A DNA stretch of 48,640 nucleotides from Candidatus Coprenecus merdigallinarum (GTDB lineage Bacteria; Bacteroidota; Bacteroidia; Bacteroidales; UBA932). The notes under the pieces were generated by a model. It was not told the origin of the DNA and did not search any database. It saw only the letters and a list, made by a program, of their open reading frames with translations. Both the position numbers and the translations under genes were made by a program. Positions 1 through 8,846 of the stretch are shown piece after piece (position 1 is the first letter of the stretch; every line of letters starts with the position of its first letter). The DNA is taken from contig DVGV01000005.1 of assembly GCA_018712545.1 (NCBI GenBank), forward strand, positions 1 to 48,640, in the 5' to 3' direction.

Positions 1-161
1 CGCTCTATCAGGTCGTAGCTCCAGTGATGCAATATATCCGGCCTGTCGGCGAAATACTCCCGGAAGAGCGCGGGACTCTGGCTGTGTCCGATCGGATTGC
101 CGATAAGGCCTATCCGCAGACGGTCTGCCGGGAAAGTGCTGCTGGATGTGTCGTGTGCCAT
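1..161 (-). CDS. aroE: Shikimate dehydrogenase, N-terminal part (cut by window edge)
   Basis: Reads leftwards from an ATG at 161 and runs off the window, so only about 53 residues are visible. Residues 14-30 carry the NADP-dependent shikimate dehydrogenase opening, RLRIGLIGNPIGHSQSP, in which the SxS-type shikimate-binding segment follows GNPIGH. The family reduces 3-dehydroshikimate to shikimate in aromatic amino acid synthesis. The start lies 18 bases after the stop of the upstream methyltransferase on the same strand, so it is probably last or late in a lysS-trmH-aroE transcript. aroK, for the next step, is 12 kb away on the other strand. The extra 13 residues before RLRIG could mean a slightly later start, but no other ATG is present. 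Confidence 0.9.
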   Translation of the reverse strand, partial: MAHDTSSSTFPADRLRIGLIGNPIGHSQSPALFREYFADRPDILHHWSYDLIE

Positions 162-179
162 GAACAGTCAGGTGAAAGG

Positions 180-1022
180 TTAAAGGTTGCGGAGTGAGCC
201 GGCGGTGCGGCGCTGGCGGAGGGCTTCATAGCAGAGAACGGCCATGGAGGCGGAAACGTTGAGCGAATCGATGCCACCCAGCATGGGGATGCGGATATGG
301 GCATCAGCGGCCTGCCTCCAGATGTCGGACAGTCCGTCAGCTTCGGCCCCGAAGGCCAGGGCTGTCGGTCGCGTCATGTCTGTGTCGTAGTACAGCTCTG
401 AGTCCTGCAGCTGGGCGGTAAGGATGCTGATGCCGCGGGCCTTGAGCCAGGCGATGGCCTCCTCCGAGGAGCAGACGGCGATGTTGCGGGTAAATACTCC
501 TCCAAGGCTGGCCCGGATCAGGTTTGGATTGTAGAGGTCCGTGTGCGGGTCGCAGACCAGGACGGCGGAGACTCCGGAGGCGTCGGCGGTGCGGAGCATT
601 GCCCCGAGGTTGCCGGGCTTCTCGACGGACTCGACGACGACGATGAGGGGGGCGGAGGTGTCTTCGGACAATGTGCGGTCGAGGGCCTCGAGCGACCGGT
701 CCCCCGCATTGCCGCAGACCACCGCGAGGATTCCTTCAGTGCCCCCGCGGTAGGCCATTTTCCCATATACCGCTTCGGAGACCTCGAATATCCTCACTCC
801 TTCGGAAGGAGTCGGGACGTGCCGGCAGACGGAGGGACAATAGAACACCGACCGGAGGCGGAAGCCGCTTTCCAGGCAGCGCTCCACCTCCCGGAGCCCC
901 TCCACGACGAACAGCCCCTTCTCCCGGCGGAGAGAGGAGCTGCTCTGTAGGGCCGTCACCTCCTTGACCCGGGGGTTCTGGAGGGAGGTGATGATTTCCG
1001 GGTCGTGCCGGTTATTTTTCAT
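180..1022 (-). CDS. TrmH/SpoU-family RNA 2'-O-methyltransferase
   Basis: The protein has 280 residues. Residues about 12-95 form the N-terminal substrate-binding domain ([10 protein letters not shown], then [19 protein letters not shown]). Residues about 125-275 form the knotted SPOU domain with its three motifs: [29 protein letters not shown] and [17 protein letters not shown]. The family methylates a ribose 2'-OH in rRNA or tRNA using S-adenosylmethionine; the exact target (for example 23S G2251, as for RlmB) cannot be told here. The ATG at 1022 overlaps the end of lysS by 11 bases, implying co-transcription and coupled translation. A perfect inverted repeat, ACTCCTTC-G-GAAGGAGT (796-812), sits in the coding sequence where the protein reads PTPSEG, and resembles the palindromes downstream of era. 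Confidence 0.93.
   Translation of the reverse strand: MKNNRHDPEIITSLQNPRVKEVTALQSSSSLRREKGLFVVEGLREVERCLESGFRLRSVFYCPSVCRHVPTPSEGVRIFEVSEAVYGKMAYRGGTEGILAVVCGNAGDRSLEALDRTLSEDTSAPLIVVVESVEKPGNLGAMLRTADASGVSAVLVCDPHTDLYNPNLIRASLGGVFTRNIAVCSSEEAIAWLKARGISILTAQLQDSELYYDTDMTRPTALAFGAEADGLSDIWRQAADAHIRIPMLGGIDSLNVSASMAVLCYEALRQRRTAGSLRNL
796..812. repeat. Single palindrome inside the methyltransferase gene
   Basis: ACTCCTTCGGAAGGAGT is an 8+1+8 inverted repeat. Its core CCTTCGGAAGG is the same as the core of the six palindromes at 8847-9141. Here it is read through in frame and contributes residues TPSEG at a domain-linker position between the two methyltransferase domains. Confidence 0.6.
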
Positions 1023-2571
1023 TTGCCGTGGAAGCTTCGGTATTGTCCTGGGCGGCGGGCTTCTTCTCGGGACGCATCTGCGGGAAGAAGAGCACGTCCT
1101 GGATGGAAGGCGCTCCGGTCATGAACATGGTGAGGCGGTCGATGCCCATGCCGAGGCCGGATGTCGGGGGCATGCCGTACTCGAGGGCGCGGACGAAGTC
1201 CATGTCGATGTACATCGCCTCGTCGTCGCCCTTGTCCTTGAGCTTGAGCTGCTCCTTGAAGCGGTAAAGCTGGTCGATGGGGTCGTTGAGCTCGCTGTAG
1301 GCGTTGGCCAGTTCCTTGCCGTTCACGAAGAGCTCGAAGCGCTCGGTGAGGGAGGGATCGCTGCGGTGACGCTTGGTCAGGGGCGAGGTCTCCCAGGGGT
1401 AGTCGGTGATGAAGGTGGGCTGGATCAGATGCTTCTCGCAGTACTCGCCGAAGATGGCGTCGATGAGCTTGCCTACGCCCATGGTGTTGTCCACCTCGAT
1501 GTGCAGGTCGGCGCAGACCTTGCGCAGGGCTTCCTCGTCCATGCCGCGTACGTCCACTCCGGCGTATTCCCTGATGGCCTCGAGCATGGGCAGGCGGCGG
1601 TAGGGCTTGCGGAACTCTATCTCGTTGCCGCCGATGGTGATGTTGGTCCTGCCGTTGACGGCCACAGCCACTTTCTCGAGGAGGTTCTCCACGAACTCCA
1701 TCATCCAGATGTAGTCCTTGTAGGCCACGTAGATCTCCATGCAGGTGAACTCAGGGTTGTGGGACTTGTCCATGCCCTCGTTGCGGAAGTCCTTGGCGAA
1801 CTCGTAGACGCCGGCGAAGCCTCCGACGATCAGCCTCTTGAGGTAGAGCTCGTTGGCGATACGCAGGTACAGGGGGATGTCCAGGGCGTTGTGATGGGTG
1901 ATGAAGGGTCTGGCGTTGGCGCCTCCGGGTATGGGCTGGAGGATGGGGGTCTCGACCTCCATGTAGCCGAAGGAGTTGAAGTACTCCCTCATGGTCTGTA
2001 TGATGCGGGTCCTCTTGACGAAGACGTCCTTTACCTGGGGATTGACCACCAGGTCCACGTACCTCATGCGGTAGCGGAGCTCGGGGTCGGAGAATGCGTC
2101 GTAGACCTCGCCCTCCTTCTCCTTGACTATCGGGAGTACCCTCAGGGACTTGGAGAGGACGGTCAGGCTCTTGGCGTGGATGGAGAGCTGGCCGGTCTGG
2201 GTGATGAAGGCGTAGCCCTTGATGCCCACGAAGTCGCCGATGTCGAGGAGCTTCTTGAAGACGGTGTTGTACATGGTCTTGTCCTCGCCGGGGCAGATCT
2301 CGTCGCGCTTGATATAGACCTGAATCCTGCCTTCGGAGTCCTGCAGCTCGATGAACGAGGCGGCGCCCATGATACGGCGGCTCATCATCCTGCCGGCTAT
2401 GGATATTTCAGGGAACGGACATTTCTCCGGATCGTATTTGTCCTTTATCTCTGAAGAAGTGGTGTTGACTTCGAAAAGTGCTGCGGGATATGGTTCTATC
2501 CCGAGTTCTCTGAGCTTGGTGACCGCTTCGCGCCGGTTCTGCTCCTGTTCGTTCAGTTCTATATTTTCCAT
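1012..2571 (-). CDS. lysS: Lysyl-tRNA synthetase, class II
   Basis: The protein has 519 residues, normal for a class II LysRS. An N-terminal OB fold (about 58-165) binds the anticodon. The class II catalytic core follows, with motif 1 around [14 protein letters not shown], motif 2 as [20 protein letters not shown], and motif 3 as [14 protein letters not shown] near the C-terminus. The enzyme charges tRNA-Lys in the cytosol. The start at 2571 lies about 24 bases after a TAAATTTG -7 element on the same strand. It is the first gene of the probable lysS-trmH-aroE operon and is divergent from recJ across 74 bases. The C-terminal tail after motif 3 (about 25 residues, [18 protein letters not shown]) is polar and probably disordered. 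Confidence 0.98.
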   Translation of the reverse strand: MENIELNEQEQNRREAVTKLRELGIEPYPAALFEVNTTSSEIKDKYDPEKCPFPEISIAGRMMSRRIMGAASFIELQDSEGRIQVYIKRDEICPGEDKTMYNTVFKKLLDIGDFVGIKGYAFITQTGQLSIHAKSLTVLSKSLRVLPIVKEKEGEVYDAFSDPELRYRMRYVDLVVNPQVKDVFVKRTRIIQTMREYFNSFGYMEVETPILQPIPGGANARPFITHHNALDIPLYLRIANELYLKRLIVGGFAGVYEFAKDFRNEGMDKSHNPEFTCMEIYVAYKDYIWMMEFVENLLEKVAVAVNGRTNITIGGNEIEFRKPYRRLPMLEAIREYAGVDVRGMDEEALRKVCADLHIEVDNTMGVGKLIDAIFGEYCEKHLIQPTFITDYPWETSPLTKRHRSDPSLTERFELFVNGKELANAYSELNDPIDQLYRFKEQLKLKDKGDDEAMYIDMDFVRALEYGMPPTSGLGMGIDRLTMFMTGAPSIQDVLFFPQMRPEKKPAAQDNTEASTANEK

Positions 2572-2594
2572 TTTGGTATGTTTAGTTCAAACGG

Positions 2595-2623
2595 CAAATT
2601 TAAGAAACATTTTCACCATACAA
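2595..2623 (-). promoter_or_regulatory. lysS promoter, Bacteroidota type
   Basis: On the minus strand TAAATTTG (2602 to 2595) matches the -7 consensus TAnnTTTG, with a TTG (2623 to 2621) 18 bases upstream. It shares the short lysS-recJ gap with a promoter facing the other way. Confidence 0.55.
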
Positions 2624-2632
2624 TAAATTTTG

Positions 2633-2640
2633 TAAATTTG
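2633..2640 (+). promoter_or_regulatory. recJ -7 element, near-leaderless start
   Basis: TAAATTTG matches the Bacteroidota -7 consensus TAnnTTTG. It ends only 5 bases before the recJ ATG (2646), so transcription would begin at or very near the start codon. A weak TTTC at 2611-2614 is the best -33 candidate. Confidence 0.55.
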
Positions 2641-2645
2641 CGGTC

Positions 2646-4376
2646 ATGTCAATCGAAAAAAAATGGATAGTTAAGGAACAGGGCAACCCCGCCCTGGTAC
2701 GCGCCCTCTCCTCTGAGCTGGGCATTGACCAGGTCCTCGCCAACCTCTTGGTGCAAAGAGGAATCACTTCAGCCGAGCGGGCCCGTGAGTTCTTCAGACC
2801 AGACCTCTCGAAACTTCACGACCCCTTCCTGATGAAGGATATGGACAGGGCTGTTGACCGTCTCGAGAAGGCCATAGCCTCCGAGGAGCATATCCTCATC
2901 TACGGGGACTACGATGTGGACGGCACCACCGCCGTAGCCCTGATGTACACTTTCATACGCAATTTCAACCCCAACGTCGAATACTACATCCCCGACCGCT
3001 ACGACGAGGGCTACGGTATCTCGTACAAGGGTATCGACTGGGGATACGACAACGGATACACCCTGATAATCTCACTCGACTGCGGCATCAAGGCCGTGGA
3101 GAAAGTGCGCTATGCCGCGGAGAAAGGTATTGACATCATCATCTGCGACCATCATCTTCCGGACGAGACCCTCCCGCCTGCCGCGGCCATCCTGGACCCC
3201 AAGCGGCACGACTGCCGTTATCCGTTCGACGACCTTTCCGGCTGCGGAGTAGGCTTCAAGCTGGTTCAGGCCTATGCCCTGCGCAAAGGCCTTCCATTCG
3301 CCTGGGTGGAGTCATTCCTGGACCTGGTGGCAGTGAGCATAGCCGCTGACCTGGTCTCGATGACAGGAGAGAACAGAATTCTGGCCTACTATGGCCTGGA
3401 GCGGCTCAACACATCTCCTAGCAAGGGCCTGCTCTCGATCATTAAGCTCTCCGGCTTGGAGAACCATAAGATAACCATCGATGACATTGTATTCAAGATA
3501 GGTCCCAGGATCAATGCCGCGGGCCGCATGGAGTCGGGCCGCACGGCCGTCCATCTGCTGGTGAGCCGCAATGACGAGGAGGCCCAGAACATCGGCAAGG
3601 CCATCGATACCCACAACAAGGAGCGCAAGAGCGTGGACAAGGAGATTACCCGCGAGGCGATAGAGTTCGTCAAGCGCTCCAAGGACTATCCCCTGCGCAA
3701 GTCGACCGTCGTCTATGATCCTAAGTGGCACAAGGGCGTGGTGGGTATTGTGGCGTCGAGACTGGTGGAAGCATTCTACCGCCCCACCATCGTTCTCACC
3801 GAGTCCAACGGCCTGATTACCGGCTCTGCCCGCAGTATCGCCGGCTTCGACCTCTACGAAGCCATCGAGGAGTGCTCCGAGTATCTGGAGAATTTCGGAG
3901 GTCATATGTATGCGGCGGGCCTGACGCTCAAGAAGGAAAATCTGGAACCGTTCGCGGAGAAATTCGAGAAGGTCGTGGCCGCCAAGATCACCGAGGACAT
4001 CCTCACTCCGGTGGTGCTCATCGACACATATCTGGATTTCAAGCAGATAACGCCTAAGTTTTTCCGTATCCTCAAGCAGTTCCAGCCATTCGGCCCCGGA
4101 AATCTCTCGCCGGTGTTCATAACGGAGAATGTCTACGACAACGGTAACGGCCGTCTCGTCGGTTCGGAGAACGGACACATGAAACTGGAACTGATACAGG
4201 AGGACGAGCCTTACCGCCATATATCGGCGATAGCCTTCAACCGCGCCGAGCACTTCGAGCACCTGCATGCGGGCAATCCTGTGGACATCTGCTATTCCAT
4301 CGCTGAGAACTACTACCGCGGCATCGCCAACATCCAGCTGCGTGTCAAGGATATACATAAGAAAGAACTGTTTTGA
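2646..4376 (+). CDS. recJ: Single-stranded-DNA-specific exonuclease RecJ
   Basis: The protein has 576 residues. The DHH phosphoesterase core shows the metal-binding motifs in order: DYDVDGTTA (about residue 90), LDCGIKA, ICDHHLPDE and NAAGRMESGRTAVHLL. A DHHA1 domain with FGGHMYAAG follows (about 415-425), then the C-terminal OB-like region. RecJ digests single-stranded DNA 5' to 3' in recombination and mismatch repair. The ATG at 2646 follows directly on a -7 element. The stop TGA at 4374-4376 is 2 bases before the ATG of the threonine aldolase, so the two genes are probably co-transcribed although unrelated in function. Confidence 0.97.
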   Translation: MSIEKKWIVKEQGNPALVRALSSELGIDQVLANLLVQRGITSAERAREFFRPDLSKLHDPFLMKDMDRAVDRLEKAIASEEHILIYGDYDVDGTTAVALMYTFIRNFNPNVEYYIPDRYDEGYGISYKGIDWGYDNGYTLIISLDCGIKAVEKVRYAAEKGIDIIICDHHLPDETLPPAAAILDPKRHDCRYPFDDLSGCGVGFKLVQAYALRKGLPFAWVESFLDLVAVSIAADLVSMTGENRILAYYGLERLNTSPSKGLLSIIKLSGLENHKITIDDIVFKIGPRINAAGRMESGRTAVHLLVSRNDEEAQNIGKAIDTHNKERKSVDKEITREAIEFVKRSKDYPLRKSTVVYDPKWHKGVVGIVASRLVEAFYRPTIVLTESNGLITGSARSIAGFDLYEAIEECSEYLENFGGHMYAAGLTLKKENLEPFAEKFEKVVAAKITEDILTPVVLIDTYLDFKQITPKFFRILKQFQPFGPGNLSPVFITENVYDNGNGRLVGSENGHMKLELIQEDEPYRHISAIAFNRAEHFEHLHAGNPVDICYSIAENYYRGIANIQLRVKDIHKKELF

Positions 4377-4378
4377 TC

Positions 4379-5407
4379 ATGCTGAACTTCGAGAACGACT
4401 ATATGCGGGGCGCCTGCCCGGAGGTGATGCAGGCCCTAGTCCGCACCAATATGGAGCAGAGTATGGGCTACGGGGACGACCCGTACACCAAGGCTGCCGC
4501 TGATAGAATCCGGGAGGCCTGCGGTGCACCCGAAGCCCAGGTGCATCTGCTCATCGGAGGTACTCAGGTCAATGCCCTTTCGGCCTGCGCCGTGCTCCGC
4601 CACTGTCAGGGAGTCATCTCGCCCGTCTCCGGCCACATCAACCATCACGAGTCGGGAGCCGTCGAGGCCACCGGGCACAAGGTCCTGGCCTTGCCCGCCC
4701 ACGACGGAGGCAAGTTGCGTGCGGCTGAGGTCCGGGAATATCTGCGTGCCTACTGGGCCGACGAGAACTATGCCCACATGGTCGAGCCAGGCATGGTCTA
4801 TGTCACCCATCCCACGGAGCAGGGCGGTCTGTACTCCCTGGCTGAGCTCCGGGAGATGGCCGCCGTCTGCCGGGAGTTCCGCATCCCGCTGTATCTGGAC
4901 GGAGCCCGTCTGGCCTATGCCCTTGCCTCTGACCGCAATGATATATCCTTGAAAGATATTGCCGCCCTCTGCGATATGTTCTATATAGGCGGCACCAAGT
5001 GCGGAGCCCTCTTCGGGGAGGCCCTCGTAGTTCCCAGACCCGGTCTGGTAGGCAACCTCTTCTCACTCATCAAGCAGCGCGGAGCACTCCTGGCGAAGGG
5101 CCGTCTGCTCGGTGTCCAGTTCGCAGCCCTTTTCACCGACGGTCTCTATGAGCGTGTGGGCAAGGCAGCTCTCTCCGCCGCCGACCGTCTGGCCGCGGGA
5201 CTGACCGCCAAGGGTTACCGTTTTCTCGCTCCTCCTCAGACCAATCAGCTTTTCGTCATCGTTGACAACACGGTCGTAGACAGTCTCCGCGGTCAGGTCA
5301 CTTTCTCTCTCTGGGAGCACCTCGACGACCACCGCAGCGTAATCCGCTTCGTCACTGACTGGGCTACTGTCACGGCCGATGTCGATGCGCTGCTCGCGCT
5401 GCTTTAG
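4379..5407 (+). CDS. Low-specificity L-threonine aldolase-like PLP enzyme
   Basis: The protein has 342 residues from the ATG at 4379; a TTG two codons earlier overlaps the recJ stop and is less likely. It has the fold-type I aldolase/beta-eliminating lyase pattern: an N-terminal NDYMRGACPEVMQAL, the cofactor-ring segment GGTQVNALSACAVL, the aspartate-containing LDGARLAYAL, and the Schiff-base lysine in MFYIGGTKCGALFGEA. Such enzymes cleave L-threonine or L-allo-threonine to glycine and acetaldehyde. Other substrates are possible within this superfamily. It ends 17 bases from the convergent permease gene. No dedicated promoter is seen, so it probably depends on recJ transcription. Confidence 0.88.
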   Translation: MLNFENDYMRGACPEVMQALVRTNMEQSMGYGDDPYTKAAADRIREACGAPEAQVHLLIGGTQVNALSACAVLRHCQGVISPVSGHINHHESGAVEATGHKVLALPAHDGGKLRAAEVREYLRAYWADENYAHMVEPGMVYVTHPTEQGGLYSLAELREMAAVCREFRIPLYLDGARLAYALASDRNDISLKDIAALCDMFYIGGTKCGALFGEALVVPRPGLVGNLFSLIKQRGALLAKGRLLGVQFAALFTDGLYERVGKAALSAADRLAAGLTAKGYRFLAPPQTNQLFVIVDNTVVDSLRGQVTFSLWEHLDDHRSVIRFVTDWATVTADVDALLALL

Positions 5408-5424
5408 ACTTCTGCCGGGGACAG

Positions 5425-6705
5425 TTATTCATACCGCAGGCACTCGATAGGGTCGAGGGCGGCGGCGCGTTTTGCGGGAATGTAGCCCGAGAGGATGCCG
5501 ACGGCCATGCATAGGGCGATGGCCAGGAGCATCCAGAGCCATGGGATGATGAATGAAGCCTGCATGACTGCGGCGATGATATTGCCGATGATGATGCCGG
5601 CGACGATGCCTATCAGGCCGCCGGTCTGGCCGATGATTACCGATTCCATCAGAAACTGTGCCTTGATCCGTTTCGATGCGGCTCCCAGAGCCTTGCGCGT
5701 GCCTATCTCGCGGGTTCGCTCGCGGACAGACACCAGCATGATGTTCATGAGTCCCACCGCTGCTCCGGTCAGGGTTACCAGGCCGATGACGATGGCGGCT
5801 ATCGTGAGGGTGCGCATCGTGGAGTCGAGCTCCTCGATGACCGCCTCGCTGCGGGTGATGCGGAAGTCCGCGTCATCGAAGGGTGCCAGCCGCCGGACAG
5901 CCCTGAAAGTCATCTCGGCCTCGGTGGCTGCTGTCTCAGGACTGACTGAGGGGTCGGGAAGGATGCCGATGGTGAAATCTGGGGAGGAGGATGCCAGGTT
6001 GGCCAGAGCATTGGTGTAGGGTACCAGGATGTTGTCATCCATGCTGCCTCCTGCGTTGTTTCCGACGGGGGCGGCGACACCTATTATTATATAGCTGTGC
6101 CCGGAGATATGTACCGTCTGGCCCACAGGGTCGCGCTGCTCATCAAAGAGGGTGCGGGCCACATTGTCCCCGATGACACAATAGAATCTGCCTCCCTCCA
6201 CGTCGGCGGCGGAGAGGCTGCGCCCTGAGGAGATATCCAGCATGTTGAATTTCATATAGCCGCCGTCCGTGGCGATGACGTCGACAGTAGGGTTGGTGCG
6301 TCTCTGTCCGGCCTCGGCCCTGGTGCCGGAGAGGACGGTAGTGAACAGCGTTACGGCGGCAGGCGTCCTGTAGTAGTCCGCGAAGCGTTCGGCCTGGGCC
6401 CGGGATATCTCGCGGGAATTGCGGATGCGGCGCATGTCGGAGGGTATGGAATAGAGTGAGCGGATGTTGATGATGCCTGCTCCCATACGGCTGTATGCCT
6501 CCTTTAGGGTGGCATCCATCGAACTGACCGCGGTCAGGATGCCCACCAGGGAAGTGATCCCCAGGGCAATGATGGCAATGGTCAGGGACGACCTGAGTCT
6601 GTTGGCTTTGACGGCCCTCAGCGCCATGTCGATGTTTTCGGCGGCCATGGTCAGGCTGCGGTTGCGGCGGGGCCGGGCAGATGTTCTCCTCTTCATGACT
6701 TTCAC
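5425..6705 (-). CDS. MacB/FtsX-type ABC transporter permease
   Basis: The protein has 426 residues. After a basic N-terminus, one membrane segment (about 38-60, with SSLTIAIIALGITSLVGI) is followed by a large MacB-like periplasmic domain (about 65-285). Three C-terminal membrane segments form the FtsX domain, with the typical VRERTREIGTRKALGA coupling sequence at about 325-345, and the protein ends in ALDPIECLRYE. Family members export peptides or lipoproteins, or act as mechanotransmitters with a separate ATPase. No ATPase or membrane-fusion protein gene is adjacent, so its partners must lie elsewhere. It stands alone on its strand between convergent and divergent neighbours. The alternative start at residue 4 (MKRR) is equally possible. 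Confidence 0.92.
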   Translation of the reverse strand: MKVMKRRTSARPRRNRSLTMAAENIDMALRAVKANRLRSSLTIAIIALGITSLVGILTAVSSMDATLKEAYSRMGAGIINIRSLYSIPSDMRRIRNSREISRAQAERFADYYRTPAAVTLFTTVLSGTRAEAGQRRTNPTVDVIATDGGYMKFNMLDISSGRSLSAADVEGGRFYCVIGDNVARTLFDEQRDPVGQTVHISGHSYIIIGVAAPVGNNAGGSMDDNILVPYTNALANLASSSPDFTIGILPDPSVSPETAATEAEMTFRAVRRLAPFDDADFRITRSEAVIEELDSTMRTLTIAAIVIGLVTLTGAAVGLMNIMLVSVRERTREIGTRKALGAASKRIKAQFLMESVIIGQTGGLIGIVAGIIIGNIIAAVMQASFIIPWLWMLLAIALCMAVGILSGYIPAKRAAALDPIECLRYE

Positions 6706-6766
6706 ACGTTTAAGAAATTGAATTTAAATTGCAGATGTAAAAATAGGAAATTATCTTCGATTGACA

Positions 6767-6774
6767 TACCTTTG
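6767..6774 (+). promoter_or_regulatory. -7 element upstream of the pseudouridine synthase
   Basis: TACCTTTG fits TAnnTTTG and lies 37 bases before the ATG at 6812. No clear -33 TTTG is seen at the right distance. Confidence 0.45.
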
Positions 6775-6811
6775 CGACCACAATTTTGAATAAAAACAGA
6801 CAGTTATCGAC

Positions 6812-7972
6812 ATGAGACCACGCATCAGGCGGTCGGAGACCCGGGAGGGGCAGGACCGCAAAGACAACAGGACAACAGGTTACAACAGGACTTCCGGTGA
6901 GAGGCCGGTATCGGGCCCACGCAGGTCCGCAGGACCAGGACAGCATGCAGGCAGACCGGAACACGGGAACAGACCCGGATACCGCAGTGACAGCAGGACA
7001 GGAGGCCGCGGCGGCAGGCCCGGTTCAGGTGGAAGATCCGGATATGGAGCCAGGCCCGGATTCGGCGGAAAGCCCGGAGCGGGACAGAAGCCGGGATTTC
7101 ACGGCAAGGGCGGCAGGCCTTTCAGGGACGGAGAGCGTCCGGATCGTCAAACAGCGGAACACCGTAGTTTTGAGCACCGTATCCGTTCGGAGCGTCCCGG
7201 AATGGACAGACCCCGCGTACCTCAGGCACCCGCAGCGGTGAAGGAGGATGACGGACTGGTACGTCTCAATAAATTTATTGCCAATTCCGGAATATGTTCC
7301 CGCCGCGAGGCAGATGAATATATCGCTGCAGGCCTGGTGACGGTCAACGGTGAGGTGGTTACGGAGATGGGAGTGAAAGTCAATCCCGCCCAGGACGATA
7401 TCCGCTTCAACGGAGAGCGTCTGCGCGGCGAGAAGAAGGTCTACGTCCTGCTCAACAAACCCAAGGACTTCGTCACTACTATGAGTGACCCCCATGCCGA
7501 GAAGAACGTGATGCAGCTTATCAGCAGGGAGATGTGCCCGGAGCGTATTTTCCCCGTAGGACGGCTGGACCGCTCCACGACCGGTGTGCTGTTGCTGACC
7601 AACGACGGAGAGCTTGCAGAGAAGCTCACTCATCCTTCATTCCAGAAGAAGAAAATATATCAGGTGACCCTCGACAAGAACCTCAGGCCCGAGGATATGG
7701 ACCGGCTCGTACAGGGAGTGGACCTTGAGGACGGTCCCGCATACGCCGATGAGGTGGCTTACAATGGGGATGACCGCAGTGTTGTGGGCATAGAGATCCA
7801 TTCGGGCCGCAACCGCATCGTCCGCCGTATGTTCGAGGCCCTCGGCTACAGGGTACGCAAGCTCGACCGCGTCTATTTCGCCGGGCTTACCAAGAAGAAC
7901 CTGCGCCGCGGCCAGTGGAGGTTCCTCAGCGACGAGGAGGTGACCATGCTCAAACTCAATTTCTATGAGTAA
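6812..7972 (+). CDS. rRNA pseudouridine synthase (RsuA/RluB family) with long Gly/Arg-rich N-terminus
   Basis: The protein has 386 residues. About 145 N-terminal residues are low-complexity and rich in Gly, Arg, Pro, Ser and Asp, probably disordered and RNA-binding. An S4 domain follows (VRLNKFIANSGICSRREADEY), then the RsuA-type catalytic domain with PVGRLDRSTTGVLLLTNDGE, whose Asp in GRLD is the nucleophile. The C-terminal region carries GRNRIVRRMFEALGYRV. The family isomerises specific uridines in 16S or 23S rRNA; RluB-like is likely, but the target base is not provable here. It overlaps era by 8 bases, so the two ribosome-related genes are translationally coupled. Confidence 0.93.
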   Translation: MRPRIRRSETREGQDRKDNRTTGYNRTSGERPVSGPRRSAGPGQHAGRPEHGNRPGYRSDSRTGGRGGRPGSGGRSGYGARPGFGGKPGAGQKPGFHGKGGRPFRDGERPDRQTAEHRSFEHRIRSERPGMDRPRVPQAPAAVKEDDGLVRLNKFIANSGICSRREADEYIAAGLVTVNGEVVTEMGVKVNPAQDDIRFNGERLRGEKKVYVLLNKPKDFVTTMSDPHAEKNVMQLISREMCPERIFPVGRLDRSTTGVLLLTNDGELAEKLTHPSFQKKKIYQVTLDKNLRPEDMDRLVQGVDLEDGPAYADEVAYNGDDRSVVGIEIHSGRNRIVRRMFEALGYRVRKLDRVYFAGLTKKNLRRGQWRFLSDEEVTMLKLNFYE

Positions 7973-8846
7973 TCCGCACCGCGCCGGTTTCGTCAATATC
8001 ATAGGCAACCCTAACGTGGGTAAGTCCACGCTGATGAACGCCCTCGTCGGGGAGCGCCTCTCCATCATCACATCCAAGGCCCAGACCACCAGGCACCGTA
8101 TCATGGGCATAGTCAACGGGGACGACTACCAGATAGTCTACTCCGACACTCCGGGTATACTCAAGCCGTCCTACTCCTTGCAGCAGAGCATGATGGAGTA
8201 TGTGGACACGGCTATCGGCGATGCCGACGTGATCCTCTATGTCACGGATGTGGTGGAGAAGTGGGACAAGAACCGGGAGTACGTCGAGCGGCTGTGCAGT
8301 GTGGACTGCCCCGTGCTCATCGTTATCAACAAGATCGACCTGAGCGACCAGCAGAAGGTATCTGCCCTGTCCGCGCAGTGGTCTGCAGCCGTGCCCCGCG
8401 CCCAGGTTTTTGCCGCTTCGGCTCAGGAGCGTTTCGGCCTCGAGCCCATCTTCAACCGTATCGTGGAGCTGCTGCCCGAAGGCGAGCCCTGGTACGACAA
8501 GGATTTCTTCACCGACCGCAACCTCCGCTTCTTCGCCTCCGAGATCATCCGCGAGAAGATCCTCACCAATTACGACAAGGAGATTCCCTACTGCACAGAG
8601 GTGGTCATCGAGGAGTTCAAGGAGCGGGGCGACCGCTATGACATCCGGGCCGTCATCAACGTCATGCGCGACTCCCAGAAGGGCATCCTCATCGGCGCCC
8701 GCGGAGCCTCGTTGAAACGTGTCGGTACCCAGGCCCGCATCGACATGGAGGACTTCTTCCAGAAGAAGGTCTTCCTCCAGCTCTACGTCAAAGTCGACCC
8801 CCACTGGCGGGACGACAAGCGGAAGCTCGCAGCATTCGGGTATTAG
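7965..8846 (+). CDS. era: GTPase Era
   Basis: The protein has 293 residues, the usual Era length. The G motifs are visible: GNPNVGKST (residues 14-22), the switch I region with KAQTTRHR, DTPGI, and NKIDLSD. The C-terminal KH domain contains the RNA-binding loop GILIGARGASLKRVGTQAR. Era binds the 3' end of 16S rRNA and the 30S subunit during assembly. The ATG overlaps the stop of the pseudouridine synthase gene by 8 bases. Immediately after the TAG stop at 8844-8846 the palindromic repeat array begins. Confidence 0.97.
   Translation: MSNPHRAGFVNIIGNPNVGKSTLMNALVGERLSIITSKAQTTRHRIMGIVNGDDYQIVYSDTPGILKPSYSLQQSMMEYVDTAIGDADVILYVTDVVEKWDKNREYVERLCSVDCPVLIVINKIDLSDQQKVSALSAQWSAAVPRAQVFAASAQERFGLEPIFNRIVELLPEGEPWYDKDFFTDRNLRFFASEIIREKILTNYDKEIPYCTEVVIEEFKERGDRYDIRAVINVMRDSQKGILIGARGASLKRVGTQARIDMEDFFQKKVFLQLYVKVDPHWRDDKRKLAAFGY

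Noticed and set aside
964..2454. Long open frame on the plus strand opposite lysS (496 codons)
   Set aside because: It is antisense to a certain lysS gene; high GC and strong codon bias keep the opposite strand open, and its translation matches no known family.
5425..6705. Complete MacAB-type efflux operon
   Set aside because: Only the permease is present; neighbours on both sides are unrelated and on the other strand.
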